Assembly (NCBI GenBank): GCA_027923505.1
Contig: BROI01000032.1
Location: 186,001-250,000, forward strand
Source of the DNA: Mayamaea pseudoterrestris
Taxonomy: Eukaryota; Bacillariophyta; Bacillariophyceae; Sellaphorales; Sellaphoraceae
DNA length: 64,000 bases
Reading direction: 5' to 3'
A model generated the notes under the pieces. It ran no database searches. It had not been told where the DNA came from and saw only the letters and a list, made by a program, of their open reading frames with translations. Position numbers and translations under genes: made by a program. Every line of letters begins with the position of its first letter. Positions within the stretch are counted from its first letter, which is position 1. This document shows, in pieces, positions 22,401-33,460 of the stretch.

Positions 22401-23054
22401 CTGAAGGTTGCATCATTGGGTAAGCCGATTTACTTTAAAAATGTAATTAAAGGTCTGGTCGTCAGCATCGGTGACCTAACCAAGTCCAGTTCGGAACTTG
22501 CGAGTTCAGCATTGCTCGAGTGGCTGAATGACCCGATGGGGATGATGTGCTTAAACATTGTTCTGCGCCACCTTGTCGACCTTCTGGCGAATGGCCCGAG
22601 CCGGGTCACGCTTCCGACGCTGAAGACAATGAATCTTTTTCTGACTCGGGCGTCATTGAATGACACCTTACACTCAGATTCAGATGATAGTTTGTCGAAT
22701 GAATGGCTCGCAGCGCTGATAAGAACGGAGAAGCATTATCGAGGCTCGGACATGAAACGCCTTCTTGTGCTAGTGGATGTGACGGTATCATTTTTACACG
22801 TCTTGCCAGGAAGCCATCAGACTCGTACTTCCACTGTGATGTTTCTCTGTTCACTCCTTGCTCATCCGTTTCCTCGAGTGCGCGGCTATGCAGCTGAACA
22901 ACTATACATGACCCTGCTGGAAGCAAGTAATGGCGAGGCCGACCTGTATGCAAAGGCTTTGGAGCTGCTGACTGAAACAGCGTGGACCTCTGAGCAATTT
23001 GATGCATTGTCTGCATCAAACGCCGTCGCTACGCAACTTGGGGTCTTGCATTAG
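19488..23054 (+). CDS. TBCD: Tubulin-folding cofactor D
   Basis: A single-exon 1188-aa protein starting at ATGGAAATTGAC. It is built from HEAT/ARM-type helical repeats throughout. It shows the landmarks of cofactor D: an N-terminal LLAQCQLE region, the GRKTIQRFLPH segment, SSTIVRWSAAKGIGRIT with LP after it, VRDAACYTFWAFAR, and NCRRAASAAFQEAVGRQG with the FSLGNR stretch. VRHGAVLGVAEI follows. Length matches the family (about 1100-1200). Cofactor D captures beta-tubulin, then joins cofactors E and C to make the alpha/beta dimer, and can take dimers apart. It acts in the cytosol and at basal bodies in other eukaryotes. The gene sits 437 bp upstream of a beta-tubulin gene in the same direction. 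Confidence 0.92.
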   Translation: MEIDSGDSLSESYLFLEEMEALECIAIITCHQTTHENAASSLSDSDKSQCLARLRNIFDKYLECPTLLDKSIEKMVQLLAQCQLESTGIERHALSAVYTLSKVRGRKTIQRFLPHNVSDMQSVWNALLNASELYYSLQSDKECEEPPLWESVYTLWNWMNVLALVPFDITIFTQDSFIYALLTKASHALCEAGPVREAAAACLASWFVRPDFDEHLLCFVDQSKIVFNDYQMKHNYNQKLAFQVMGNLQVINTILKQSTAPRERLLQLFLPLWEPIERLQSNNNLLLTKLLVKWWTRMSVTCLAPRVAVWRYQRGKRCLMDPVTAGGGNTDEPCNATQISSAPKQEHVYTLFHVPDTVEQGMGLLIPALGHSSTIVRWSAAKGIGRITQRLPAVCAHDVLDAILDYFEDVDNDQYWHGACLALAELARRGLLLPERLQEIVPFVVTAILYDIPRGKGSVGAHVRDAACYTFWAFARAYESKSMRPFMAELSEAIVLTSLFDREVNCRRAASAAFQEAVGRQGSANFPNGIAILTVADFFSLGNRKQAYLSIAKNVASFDEYRTPIIRHLSSAKLFHWDIKIRVLASQSLQQITKLDPGYVGGEILPLLLEKSLDPTKLNVRHGAVLGVAEIILALAEENVIDACVHEDTLSRLISLVPRLEKARLYRGRGGEIMRSGVCRLVECISLAKISLAVPDQVRLLDSIDACIPHPSEEIQKRACIALNRLLTQFFPVGLNGPSSRLQSRVIDKFVSLLELSENPAATRGYSMALGYIPAKLLAPNKATLDAVLHCLHKVARFDSQVGGVSDAETRRNALEAMTNIIRSVDKIKSFETFPVVCLNASQINLLLTAFLDGLEDYTSDKRGDVGSWCRMAAMKGLVLLIEHNLSTVADKECFDAETLTRIVALMMKQLCEKLDTARQCAGACLYEILIADVIPTCRIAHHEKLLVIWDIKNDLENERWNKHFWVFSSALKVASLGKPIYFKNVIKGLVVSIGDLTKSSSELASSALLEWLNDPMGMMCLNIVLRHLVDLLANGPSRVTLPTLKTMNLFLTRASLNDTLHSDSDDSLSNEWLAALIRTEKHYRGSDMKRLLVLVDVTVSFLHVLPGSHQTRTSTVMFLCSLLAHPFPRVRGYAAEQLYMTLLEASNGEADLYAKALELLTETAWTSEQFDALSASNAVATQLGVLH

Positions 23055-25151
<2,097 letters not shown>

Positions 25152-25452
25152 GCTCGTGTTCGACTCGAAGTGTGCGGCCCCATACAGTAGATACAAACAC
25201 CATGCCCTTGCTCTGATAATTCTATTTATTATTTGTCATGGACTCGAGTCGTTCCTCTACAATGTTCTTGTAGCGCAGCACCTTGTATCTATACTCGTTC
25301 ACAGTCAGTATATCGAGCGAGCAATGTAGAAGCACGTAACTTAGAGAAGGTACAGTCTTGAGACAACAGCAGTTTGGAAAGCATTACAAAATTAATATTA
25401 TAACCCATTAATTGTATGTTGCATAAAATTACTCTATATTCATTAACGAATT
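25152..25452. other. Convergent 3' region
   Basis: Lies between the ends of beta-tubulin and the minus-strand lumen-protein gene. A/T-rich from 25380; no gene seen. Confidence 0.4.
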
Positions 25453-26147
25453 CTACTTGGTGGCCATTTCGAGCTGCTTAATGCGCGCCTCCAGTTCCGC
25501 AGACTTTTGCTTCTCCATTTCAAGCTCGACTCGGTCACGCTGAATCTCGCTGTCTTGCCGGTAATCTATCAAGTCGAAAAGTAAACGACAAAGTCAGTCT
25601 TGACTTATAACCTGTTATGTACATGACAATCACCGCAAAAGCCTATTGATTGCTTACCTCTCATTTGATCTCCGGCAGAGTTGATCGCACCAAGACCATA
25701 GCCCAATCCAAATCCACTGAAGGGACTCGAGTACCCATAGCCGCCATATCCGTATCCTGGACTGACAATAATGGGAGGCGAGGCGACCATGGGTCGCACA
25801 ATCGTCGTGGAGCGATACGTTGTCGACGACGCCGGACGAGCGGACGCTGGAGCGCGGTAGGCCCGTCCTCCCGCTCGACCGCCACTCCGAGCAGCGATTA
25901 ATGTCAGTGGAAGATTACTGATTGTGTTTTCCGTTAGAGCGAGCGCTGGATCACTGCTCAGCAAGAGACCAGTCGCCATCATGAGGCCGGCAGCAACGTT
26001 TCGAACCGACACGGCAGCTGATACAGCTTGTTCTTTGGCGGGCGCGACGGCTCGATTCGCCGTCGGTTTTGGCATTTTCTGAGAAAATCCCTGGACCAAG
26101 CCGACAATTATCAGCGAGGCGAGGACTGAGCGAGTGACAGATAGCAT
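25453..26147 (-). CDS. Glycine-rich thylakoid/plastid protein, DUF1517-like start
   Basis: Two exons, 25658-26147 and 25453-25565, give 200 aa; the 92-nt intron (GAGAG|GTAAGC, TTGATAG|AT) is phase 1. The N-terminus is a signal peptide (MLSVTRSVLASLIIVGLV) ending QGFSQKMP, a GF-type plastid motif. A second hydrophobic segment, VAAGLMMATGLLL, ends SDPALA, an AxA lumen-processing site. The mature protein begins near LTENT and contains ARSGGRAGGRAYRAP. This resembles the basic glycine start of cyanobacterial/plant DUF1517 proteins, but the DUF1517 domain itself is absent. Next come a Gly/Tyr-rich stretch (YGYGGYGYSSPF) and a C-terminal coiled coil (VELEMEKQKSAELEARIKQL). Function unknown; plastid location is inferred from the two-step signal. 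Confidence 0.75.
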
Positions 26148-26449
26148 GGTAATGGTATTGTTTGCTTGCTAAAGACGTGATGGTTTAGTTGCCGTTGCTC
26201 TGAGCTGTTGTTGAAGTCGGAACGATAGTCGCGCTTCAACGAGTGCCAGAACGACTCGATCAGCTATCGTTTGGCTAGCAATCCCATTCACTTGTGCACT
26301 CTCACTGATGTAAATATTGTCGCATCTTGTATACTAATTGTCGACTACCTCAATCAACGCATCAGCCATCCCTCTCTAGTCTTACGTGGAATATCTATCT
26401 GTACTAGATGCTCCTTGTAGCAGTATCCGATACCATCTGACGCAAGCAT
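26148..26449. other. Intergenic, no gene seen
   Basis: Promoter of the lumen-type protein gene and 3' flank of the CDF transporter, both on the minus strand. Confidence 0.35.
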
Positions 26450-27704
26450 CTACAGACTTCGGCTCGAGTTGACGCGACCTGACGGCCGAAACTTTTCTCG
26501 CAGGTGCGGGATCTTGGACACGACATGTTCATCGTAAGGTCGTTGCTCATCTGGCGAATGCGGTCGCGTCGGTGTTAGCGACAAAGGGCAACAACGAAGT
26601 ACAAGAAACCTTCTACTACTTACAATCAATGTGTACAAAACACCGTTCCACTTCTTCTCGAGACTCGATCGTGTATTGAAGTTCCATGCCAACATCGTGC
26701 GACTCGAACAGCAAGGTATTCTTGGGCATGACAACCTCAAGCTCGACCAAGTACTTTTTTCCAAAGTGGTACGCTCGCACCGTGTCGACTTCGACTCGCT
26801 CGTCAAACATGCTGGCCATTTCCTTTAGTTCTTCAATAAAATCATCAGGTGCAGCCTTGCCTGTCAAGTGCTGTATTTGCTCCTGTCCGGTTTGATACCA
26901 GGAGTAGATAATGTACAGAGAAATGATAATTGCACCCAGCGGATCAAGAAACCAAAGCGATTGACTGCGGAGCGAAAAGAGTAGTGCGATTGCAGCTACC
27001 GAGTTGGATAAGACATCGTTAAAGTGATCTTGGCTAAGAGCTTCAAGAGTTGGGTCGTTAATCTCCAGGAGCACTGCCTTGCTCGACTTTGGCAAATGTT
27101 TGTCGGCATAGGCAACAACAGCTCGGCGATTGGCTCCTCGGTGACAAACCCAAAGTAAACCCAGCTTGATCAATACCACGGCTGACATGGACCAGAAGCT
27201 GGCTAACGACGGCACGTCATCGAGATTCGTAGTGCGGTAGATTAGTTGAACGGCAGCTCGAGTCAGTACCTCGTAGGACGCCATACCCATTAACGCTGCG
27301 CATGTCAGCACGCCAATCGGCTCGAGTCGAGCTGCTCCGGCTGGATATAAATCGCTGCTCCGTTGTGTGGAGGAATGTTTTTCAGTGAAGGTAAGCACTA
27401 ATTGGGAAACAACATCCAGCAAGCTGTCTAGCAAGGAAGCGAGCACCGACAGACTAAAGGTCGAAAAGTAGGCAAAGACCTTGGTGATGGTTATAAGTAT
27501 ATTGACATAGAGACTCAGTCCCAAGGCTATCCTTCGGAGAGAAGGGAGGCGCAGAGGACCTACGTAAACAGGATCTTCTTCATCAATGGCTGAATGATGT
27601 GAAAGTGATGTGTCGTCGTCGGTGCTCGTGCCATATGGAACGTCATGATTTGAAGCGAGTGGGACACTTTCCTCTGTGTCTATAAAGCCGACATTTCTGC
27701 TCAT
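26450..27704 (-). CDS. Cation diffusion facilitator, Mn-CDF type
   Basis: Two exons, 26624-27704 and 26450-26550, encode 393 aa. The 73-nt intron (GATT|GTAAGT, CGCCAG|AT) restores VHIDYEQRPYDEHVV, the conserved C-terminal CDF segment. Six membrane segments are predicted. Helix II carries SLLDSLLDVVSQ and helix V DHFNDVLSN, a DxxxD pair in both helices. That is the pattern of the manganese group (plant MTP8-11), whereas zinc CDFs have HxxxD. The C-terminal cytosolic domain (EVDTVRAYHFGKKYLVELEV) is the dimerising metallochaperone-like fold. Expected job: moving Mn2+ (possibly other divalent metals) out of the cytosol into vacuole or Golgi by proton exchange. The exact membrane is not visible. 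Confidence 0.88.
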
Positions 27705-28910
27705 TGCATTGACTCTTTATGCACAGCAAAGACCTGATTGGATTAATGTCAGGAGTTCAATGGAGTGCCATTTCTGTTGTTGATGATGGCTGTCGAAATG
27801 TTTCGTGGTCGACGCGAAGCGCTGAGTTGCGGTACGACAGCATACTTGGATATTAGCTTGAAAGTGAGCAACTGTAATATTATATCGGTATGATAATCTG
27901 CTGCAATTTACTCCGTATACCATCCTTTGAGTCAAGATTTGTTATTTCTGCGCCTATTCACAACAACAGGCAACAGCAAACTTTGAAAGTGACTGTGTCT
28001 GCAATCATTCATCCAAAGGCCAGCTAGCTTCGAATTAAATAGTTGCGATCAACATGTACCAGTCATCCATTCAATTGGCAAGCCAACAGCAGACTTCTGT
28101 CCGGTACGGCAAGTTAATATCAGGCTTGGGACTTGCCGAGTCCGTAACCATGGATCCGGTTATGAACTTTAGCATTGACAACTGCTTTGGTGAAACTCCA
28201 CATTACCACCATCAGTATTGTATCGCGGTAGATACATGCCGGTGTATGCTCTACACTGTTTGCTGTCACTAGTAAGGGTCATCCAATAAAACAAAGCTTG
28301 TGTCCTAGACCCTTGGTGCAATGCTCGCAAAATTCGCCGCCGCAATTTGTGGGAAGTATTAGCTCGCCTTGCGTGATGCCGAAAAACGGATCTCACATGC
28401 GCGCCACCAGAATTTTCCTCCTCGACGCCACCGAATCGAGAATCACACTGTGCTATGTTAAGTGGTCAAAGAAGAGAATGACGTCATATTATGACGTCAT
28501 TCTATCGTCAGAAACGTATCTGCGCGCCAGCCTGTTCAGTGCCATCTCCCTCCGATCTCGAGCCGACGACGGTTTCGCGGCGGATGAAGGGAACTGTTTT
28601 CGGCCAACATCATCATCACTGGAATTCTTGCCAAGGTCTATTTGTCTCAAGCTTATTGACAAGCATCCTTGAGACCTGCAACTCAGATTAATTCTTGGGG
28701 CTGGGGGATCATATATCAGCAAGCCTGGAGCAGCTTTGTGTCGCTCGACCGCTGGAGGACGAGGTGCACCAACATCTAACAAATAACTCTCCACGAGTCC
28801 ACGACGGCACCTCCTTTGACTTGACCTGCTACACGAAGTCATATCGCTCATCGGCGACTTAATTATTAACTATCTCGGCTATTTACTTAAAGCTTTTAAC
28901 CTTTCTTGCC
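27705..28910. other. Long divergent intergenic region
   Basis: About 1.2 kb between the CDF gene (minus) and the CXC gene (plus). A 72-codon ATG frame at 28054-28272 has no recognisable feature and is not called. The region holds the paired CRE sites listed separately. Confidence 0.45.
28477..28501. promoter_or_regulatory. Two perfect TGACGTCA (CRE) sites in a palindrome
   Basis: TGACGTCA occurs at 28479-28486 and again at 28492-28499, centres 13 bp apart. AATGACGTCAT and its reverse complement flank the short spacer ATT. bZIP proteins of the CREB/ATF type bind this core. In a diatom, CO2/cAMP-responsive promoters use TGACGT-type elements bound by bZIP factors. The pair is 412 bp upstream of the CXC gene and 773 bp upstream of the CDF gene. 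Confidence 0.6.
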
Positions 28911-31141
28911 ATGCAACGAGAAACTTCGAGGCAACCGGAGGCGTCAGCAAAAGACACACCAAAGTCGGATAAGGAACAGCGCAATGAATACGCGGCAGCA
29001 TCTCCCGCATTGTTGACAAGCCCTGACAATACGTCCAGGAAGAGAAACCTTCCAGGATTTACGAATCAAGCAGCCGGGACTTTGACGTCTCTCTTTTCGC
29101 CTGCTCGACACGAGCGCGAATCGGACGATGAGCAGCATCACCATGATATCTTTGCAAACATGCTTGATGGCAGCCGCATGTCGGACGACTTTCTACACTG
29201 GCCAATGCATGGATCGTTTGCCGATGACGAAGATACTTTTTCGCGCGAGAAGCTGGAAGCTACATGGCATCATTCACCAGACTGGGATCGATCTCATGAC
29301 GCACCTGCTGGCAGCAGTCAAGCGGATCTTGCGTCTGCAAATGCTAGAAAATTTGATGCGAATCTCTTATCGCCGCTCAAATTACAAGGATTGGCCGCTT
29401 CCGACGCGCCTGCAACTGCTTCCTCGACCAATGGAGCGTCGGCAAGCTTCGGGACGATTGCACGCAATGCATTCTCATCACCTGACAATAAGAACTACTC
29501 GCTACGGGAAACGTTTAACAGACCGAGCAATCTGCAGCTTTCTTCTCCTGGTCCGCAAATATTCAACGGTCATGGAAATGATAGGAACCTGGATGATCAA
29601 TCGACTTTCGTTGCCAAATTTCCGTCAACTGCGGAGGGCACTGCAACACTCTTTCCGAGTCGCACAACGACGGCTACAACTGAAGGCTCGCTTGTCTTAT
29701 CATCTCCGAGTTCATCATCGGGAGGTTTTTCTGATCATGAAAGTGACTCTATAGAACCTCGACAGCTTTATGATGGATCGCCACCATCCTCCATGCAAGT
29801 TACGCTCGGTCGGTCCTCACAGACCATGTTTGAACGAATCAACAGCAAACTTAAATCTAAATCGGATGATACCAAAATGGAAGTTTCTATACCTGATTCT
29901 TCAGCACCAAAACATGTACGCAAACCTTGGACACCAGCATGCCATGAAGGGTATCCTCAAGCGGCGTATTTGCATGATCCGCGGGTGCAGCAAGGCTTCA
30001 TGCCACCACCTCCGCCTCCTCCTCCCGTGCCGCCTCCAGTCGTAGCCGATGTCGCTATTTCCTACCGCCAGCAACCACCGGGACAAAAGGCATCCGTTGC
30101 ATCAAGCATGACTTCTTCGACGAAAGCATCAGCGCCGCTAGCAAATCTTACAACTCAGACAAAAGCAGCTTCGACGCCCGCACAGCCCAAGATTGTTGTG
30201 TCAGCCGATAGAAAGGACAAAGAAAATGGTCCGTCTACCGGTAGCAAGGATCAAAAATCTTCGCGAATCACGTGCAAATGCAAAAAATCGCGTTGCTTGA
30301 AAATGTACTGCGATTGCTTTTCAGTGAATGAGTTTTGCGACAGCTGCAAGTGCAACGACTGTCACAACTTGAGTACGCCGTTTTTCCAGCCCGCTCGAGA
30401 TGTCGCGATTAAAGAAGCTCTTTTAAAGAACCCGCACGCCTTTGAACCGCGAATAGACGTCAAGAGTCACAACATGGGATGTCGATGCAAAAAGAGCGAA
30501 TGCGTGAAGAAATATTGCGAGGTAAGTTACCGCAGCGTGACTGGCATATCGACTCTCGCTTCTTGTCCATGATCTCACTGTTTTCATCTTTCATCTCGTT
30601 CCAGTGTTTTCAAGCGCGAGTGCTGTGTACATCCAAATGCAAATGCACAGGCTGTCTTAATGTAGCTGGCTCTCAGCAGTTGATCGATAAGCGACGCAGG
30701 ATGAAGGATGCCGTCGGAGCGCAACTGGCCATGGAGGAATCCGAGAAGAAATGGAAAGCTCAAGGCCCTAGTCGAACCTCACCAAAGCCAGGCTCTACGT
30801 CGAAGCTGCCTTCTCCTGCAGTGCAAATGAGACACCATCCGCGGCCTTACTTTTACGAGAGTCCACATGATTCTATCCACGCTCATAGTCAATTTCCTCC
30901 AAACCATTACATGGGACATGCCATGCCATATCAATACCCACACATGCAGCACATGTTTATACCGTATGGAACTCCAAACGGCATTCCGCATCGCCATGGT
31001 TATGCGACACCGCAACTCCCGGCAACGTATCCTAATTATCGCGGCGAGCCGCCAACACTCGCCAGCAGATCTGACTCGCCATTGTTGACCACACGCCATA
31101 TCAATGAATCGCAATTAGGAAGAGGAGGTGCTAATGTTTAG
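28911..31141 (+). CDS. Tesmin/TSO1/LIN54-type CXC-domain protein
   Basis: Two exons, 28911-30521 and 30605-31141, give 715 aa. The 83-nt intron (GCGAG|GTAAGT, GTTCCAG|TG) splits the second CXC motif after KKYCE in phase 0. Two cysteine-rich CXC domains lie at about residues 453-484 (CKCKKSRCLKMYCDCF) and 523-554 (CRCKKSECVKKYCECF). They are joined by the conserved RNPHAF-type linker, here KNPHAFEPRI. In animals and plants this tandem CXC module binds the CHR promoter element and belongs to LIN54/TSO1, the DNA-binding part of the MuvB/DREAM cell-cycle complex. The N-terminal 450 residues are Ser/Pro-rich and disordered, with a polyproline tract near residue 365. The C-terminus is His/Pro/Tyr-rich. 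Probable nuclear cell-cycle regulator. Confidence 0.9.
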
Positions 31142-31807
31142 CTTTGCCATTTGTATATACAAACCGATGAAAACGGCTTTAATCCATACGGGCAAAGCTT
31201 AGGCGCGCTAATTAAAAAAAACACACACATACACCTGCAGTAACTTATGCAGATAGACTGCATTATATAAGTGAGTTTACTATATGATGTAGATAGCGCA
31301 ATGCATTCATCTCTAGTCCAATTACAATAAGATTCCATGGTAGTCACCCGAAATCTAGACAAAGATCCAATCCTATTAGGCGACGTGAGCCTTGTCAAGG
31401 ACAGGACCACACTGTGGGAATGGCCATCAGCGCAAGTTTTGGATTCATACCACTCAGACGCCCCAGGCCCTGACCACTCAACAACCCAATTACTCAGGCA
31501 AAACCTGTCCAGGGTGTGCCATTGACATGTGCAAAGTCTCAAATGGTGCAAAACGGACTGCCTGGAAGCCTACAACATTCGTACGGCCTAAACTGTGGGA
31601 ATGGCCACCACCACTCACATTGCAGGCTACTGAGACACCAGGCACGCATACCAATGTGTTGCGCAGCCTGAATGATGATGTTGGCACATGTACTTTGGGC
31701 ACATACATGGTTTGATGCGTGGGGGCTGAACAGATAGTTGAAACCTTCTCACCAGTCACATTGCAGCTACTGAGATACCAGCCAGGCATACCATCTTGTA
31801 GCACAGA
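31142..31807. repeat. Convergent region with degenerate direct repeats
   Basis: No gene. ACTGTGGGAATGGCCA occurs at 31411-31426 and 31592-31607. A longer degenerate unit (CACATTGCAG-CTACTGAGA-ACCAG-GGCA-CATACCA, then TTG-GCRCAG) occurs at about 31613-31668 and again at 31755-31807, overlapping the end of the methyltransferase gene's 3' flank. Looks like an eroded local duplication. Confidence 0.6.
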
Positions 31808-33049
31808 CTAAATAGTCGATGAATGTTCATACAAACTTGGCTTTGCTAACAAAACTGACCTACTTTCAGCTCGAATAATGACGCATGCCGCTCCAAGCAC
31901 TTCAATTGAAAGCTTTTCCGATGCAAATCCTCCCTTCTCCATCAACGCACGCAACTCTTCCGTCGAGCTAAAGTATTGAAAGGCTTGTCGACTCGGTCCA
32001 GCATCTTCTCCTGGCAATGTACGAAGGCTTGCAAAGTAGCTTGACAAGAATGTGGTCGCGAAATATCGACCACCTGGTCGTAGAACTCGATGAATCTCCG
32101 ACACGGCAGCTGGGAGATCAGGCCAGCAGTGCATGGCGGCACCGGCATGCAAGGCGTCAATCGAATCGTTTTGCATTGGTATCTGGCCAACGTCGAGTCG
32201 AATCAGCTGCAAATTGGATGGAGACTGCTTCTTCCATTGTCGGTCAATCCTTCTCTTTGCTTCCTGCAGCATGCTCTCCGAGTAATCGCATCCAAGAACC
32301 CGATCATACTTTTTGGATTCGGCAAATCGCCTTGTGAACAAGCCAGTGGCGCAAGACATGTCAACCAAAACCTTACGACTGTCGCGCGCCGCCATGGTAG
32401 GTGCAAAGTACTCCATGGCCATGTCGGCTTCTATATCAGGACCTGGAAAGCCAGCTTGCCGAAACCCTTGCCTCCAGCCGCGCTCATAGGCAAATGAAAC
32501 GGCAGGCGATGTGAACAAGTCGCGCATGGGGATGTAGTCCTGGTCGACGGCGGACCTCAATGGAGGCGGAATGAAGGGAGCCGTGTTTCGGAGAATATTG
32601 TTGTTGCCCTTGTTGCTGGCAGATGGTGACAATTCAACTTCTTTCACAGGTTCCAGTAAATTTATATATGAATCAGAGCTACCAGCAAAGGTTCGACTGC
32701 TGTCCTCGGAAGTAAGAGTATACTGAAGTCGTCGGCGAGAGGCGTCCTCCACAACGGGTGACGTCTTGACGTAAACCAAGAGTGGAGCTTTCGAAACTGG
32801 ATCTGCAAAGACGGAATCGACCGACGGTTTTGGACTCATCCAACCTAACAGCTTTGCCTTGGTCCTTGCCAAGTCGTCATGATCAGCAGCAGCAGCATTG
32901 GAGGTCGATTCTTGTTCATGTTCTTTGACAGACGAGTAGAGAACGCGAATTCTATGGCTCTGAAGCTGGGCCAAGTGAAATCCATGTGAGCGAACCAAAC
33001 ATGCTGCCAGTAATAGCAGTTGAGCTGCAAGAGACAGAGTAAATCTCAT
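31808..33049 (-). CDS. Plastid SAM-dependent methyltransferase
   Basis: A single-exon 413-aa protein starting at ATG 33049. A signal peptide (MRFTLSLAAQLLLLAACLV) ends at SHGFHLAQ, a GF-type plastid motif. The class I methyltransferase core has motif I VDMSCATGLFTRRFA, then VLGCDYSESML, DVGQIPMQNDSIDALHAGAA, HCWPD and VLRPGGRYFATTF. The block FAYERGWRQGFRQAGFPGPD ahead of it is the hallmark of the plant chloroplast (plastoglobule-associated) methyltransferases related to Arabidopsis At1g78140 and At2g41040. Those carry an N-terminal zinc-ribbon-like segment with cysteines. The matching position here (SVFADPVSKAPLLVY) has lost the cysteines. Substrate unknown; prenylquinone or lipid methylation is only a suggestion from the family's location. 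Confidence 0.85.
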   Translation of the reverse strand: MRFTLSLAAQLLLLAACLVRSHGFHLAQLQSHRIRVLYSSVKEHEQESTSNAAAADHDDLARTKAKLLGWMSPKPSVDSVFADPVSKAPLLVYVKTSPVVEDASRRRLQYTLTSEDSSRTFAGSSDSYINLLEPVKEVELSPSASNKGNNNILRNTAPFIPPPLRSAVDQDYIPMRDLFTSPAVSFAYERGWRQGFRQAGFPGPDIEADMAMEYFAPTMAARDSRKVLVDMSCATGLFTRRFAESKKYDRVLGCDYSESMLQEAKRRIDRQWKKQSPSNLQLIRLDVGQIPMQNDSIDALHAGAAMHCWPDLPAAVSEIHRVLRPGGRYFATTFLSSYFASLRTLPGEDAGPSRQAFQYFSSTEELRALMEKGGFASEKLSIEVLGAACVIIRAESRSVLLAKPSLYEHSSTI

Positions 33050-33426
33050 GGTAAAAGGCGGCGGAAGAAGAAAAGTGATGGGTTGCGCTCACCTTTGGGA
33101 TCGATGAGTCACGCAGTCGGCGAGGGTCTGGATTCTTTGTGTCGCACAGGTTTCGGCCTAATTATCGTCGAAGCCATAGCATCGGTTGTTTGGGAGGGCA
33201 AAGATCCACACAGTAACCAGCTACACGGTGCTACAGTGTGTGGCCTTCTATATAATTATGTATGGTGTAGCAATCTTTTGAAATGTGTTAATTAAGTTTG
33301 TTGCGCACAACAAGCTGTAGCAACAGTAGTATTTTTGTTGCGCTGCCAACAACGAACATATAATCGTCACAGTGTCAGCTGACCAATGCCGACGGCTCTT
33401 ATTCGGTGATTTCGCACGATTGCTGA
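33050..33426. other. Intergenic between two minus-strand genes
   Basis: Contains the upstream copy of a 39-bp duplication (see repeat at 33378-33460). No gene seen. Confidence 0.4.
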
Positions 33427-33460
33427 CTAACGCCGACGGCACTTATTCGGTGATTTCGCA
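33378..33460. repeat. Tandem duplication across a stop codon
   Basis: Two 39-bp units, 33378-33416 and 33422-33460, differ at three positions and have a 44-bp period. The second encodes the last codons of the zinc-knuckle gene, including the stop. The first is the duplicated copy just beyond the stop. Confidence 0.85.

Noticed and set aside
28054-28272. 72-codon plus-strand ORF with ATG in the CDF-CXC intergenic region
   Set aside because: No domain, no splice context, length expected by chance.
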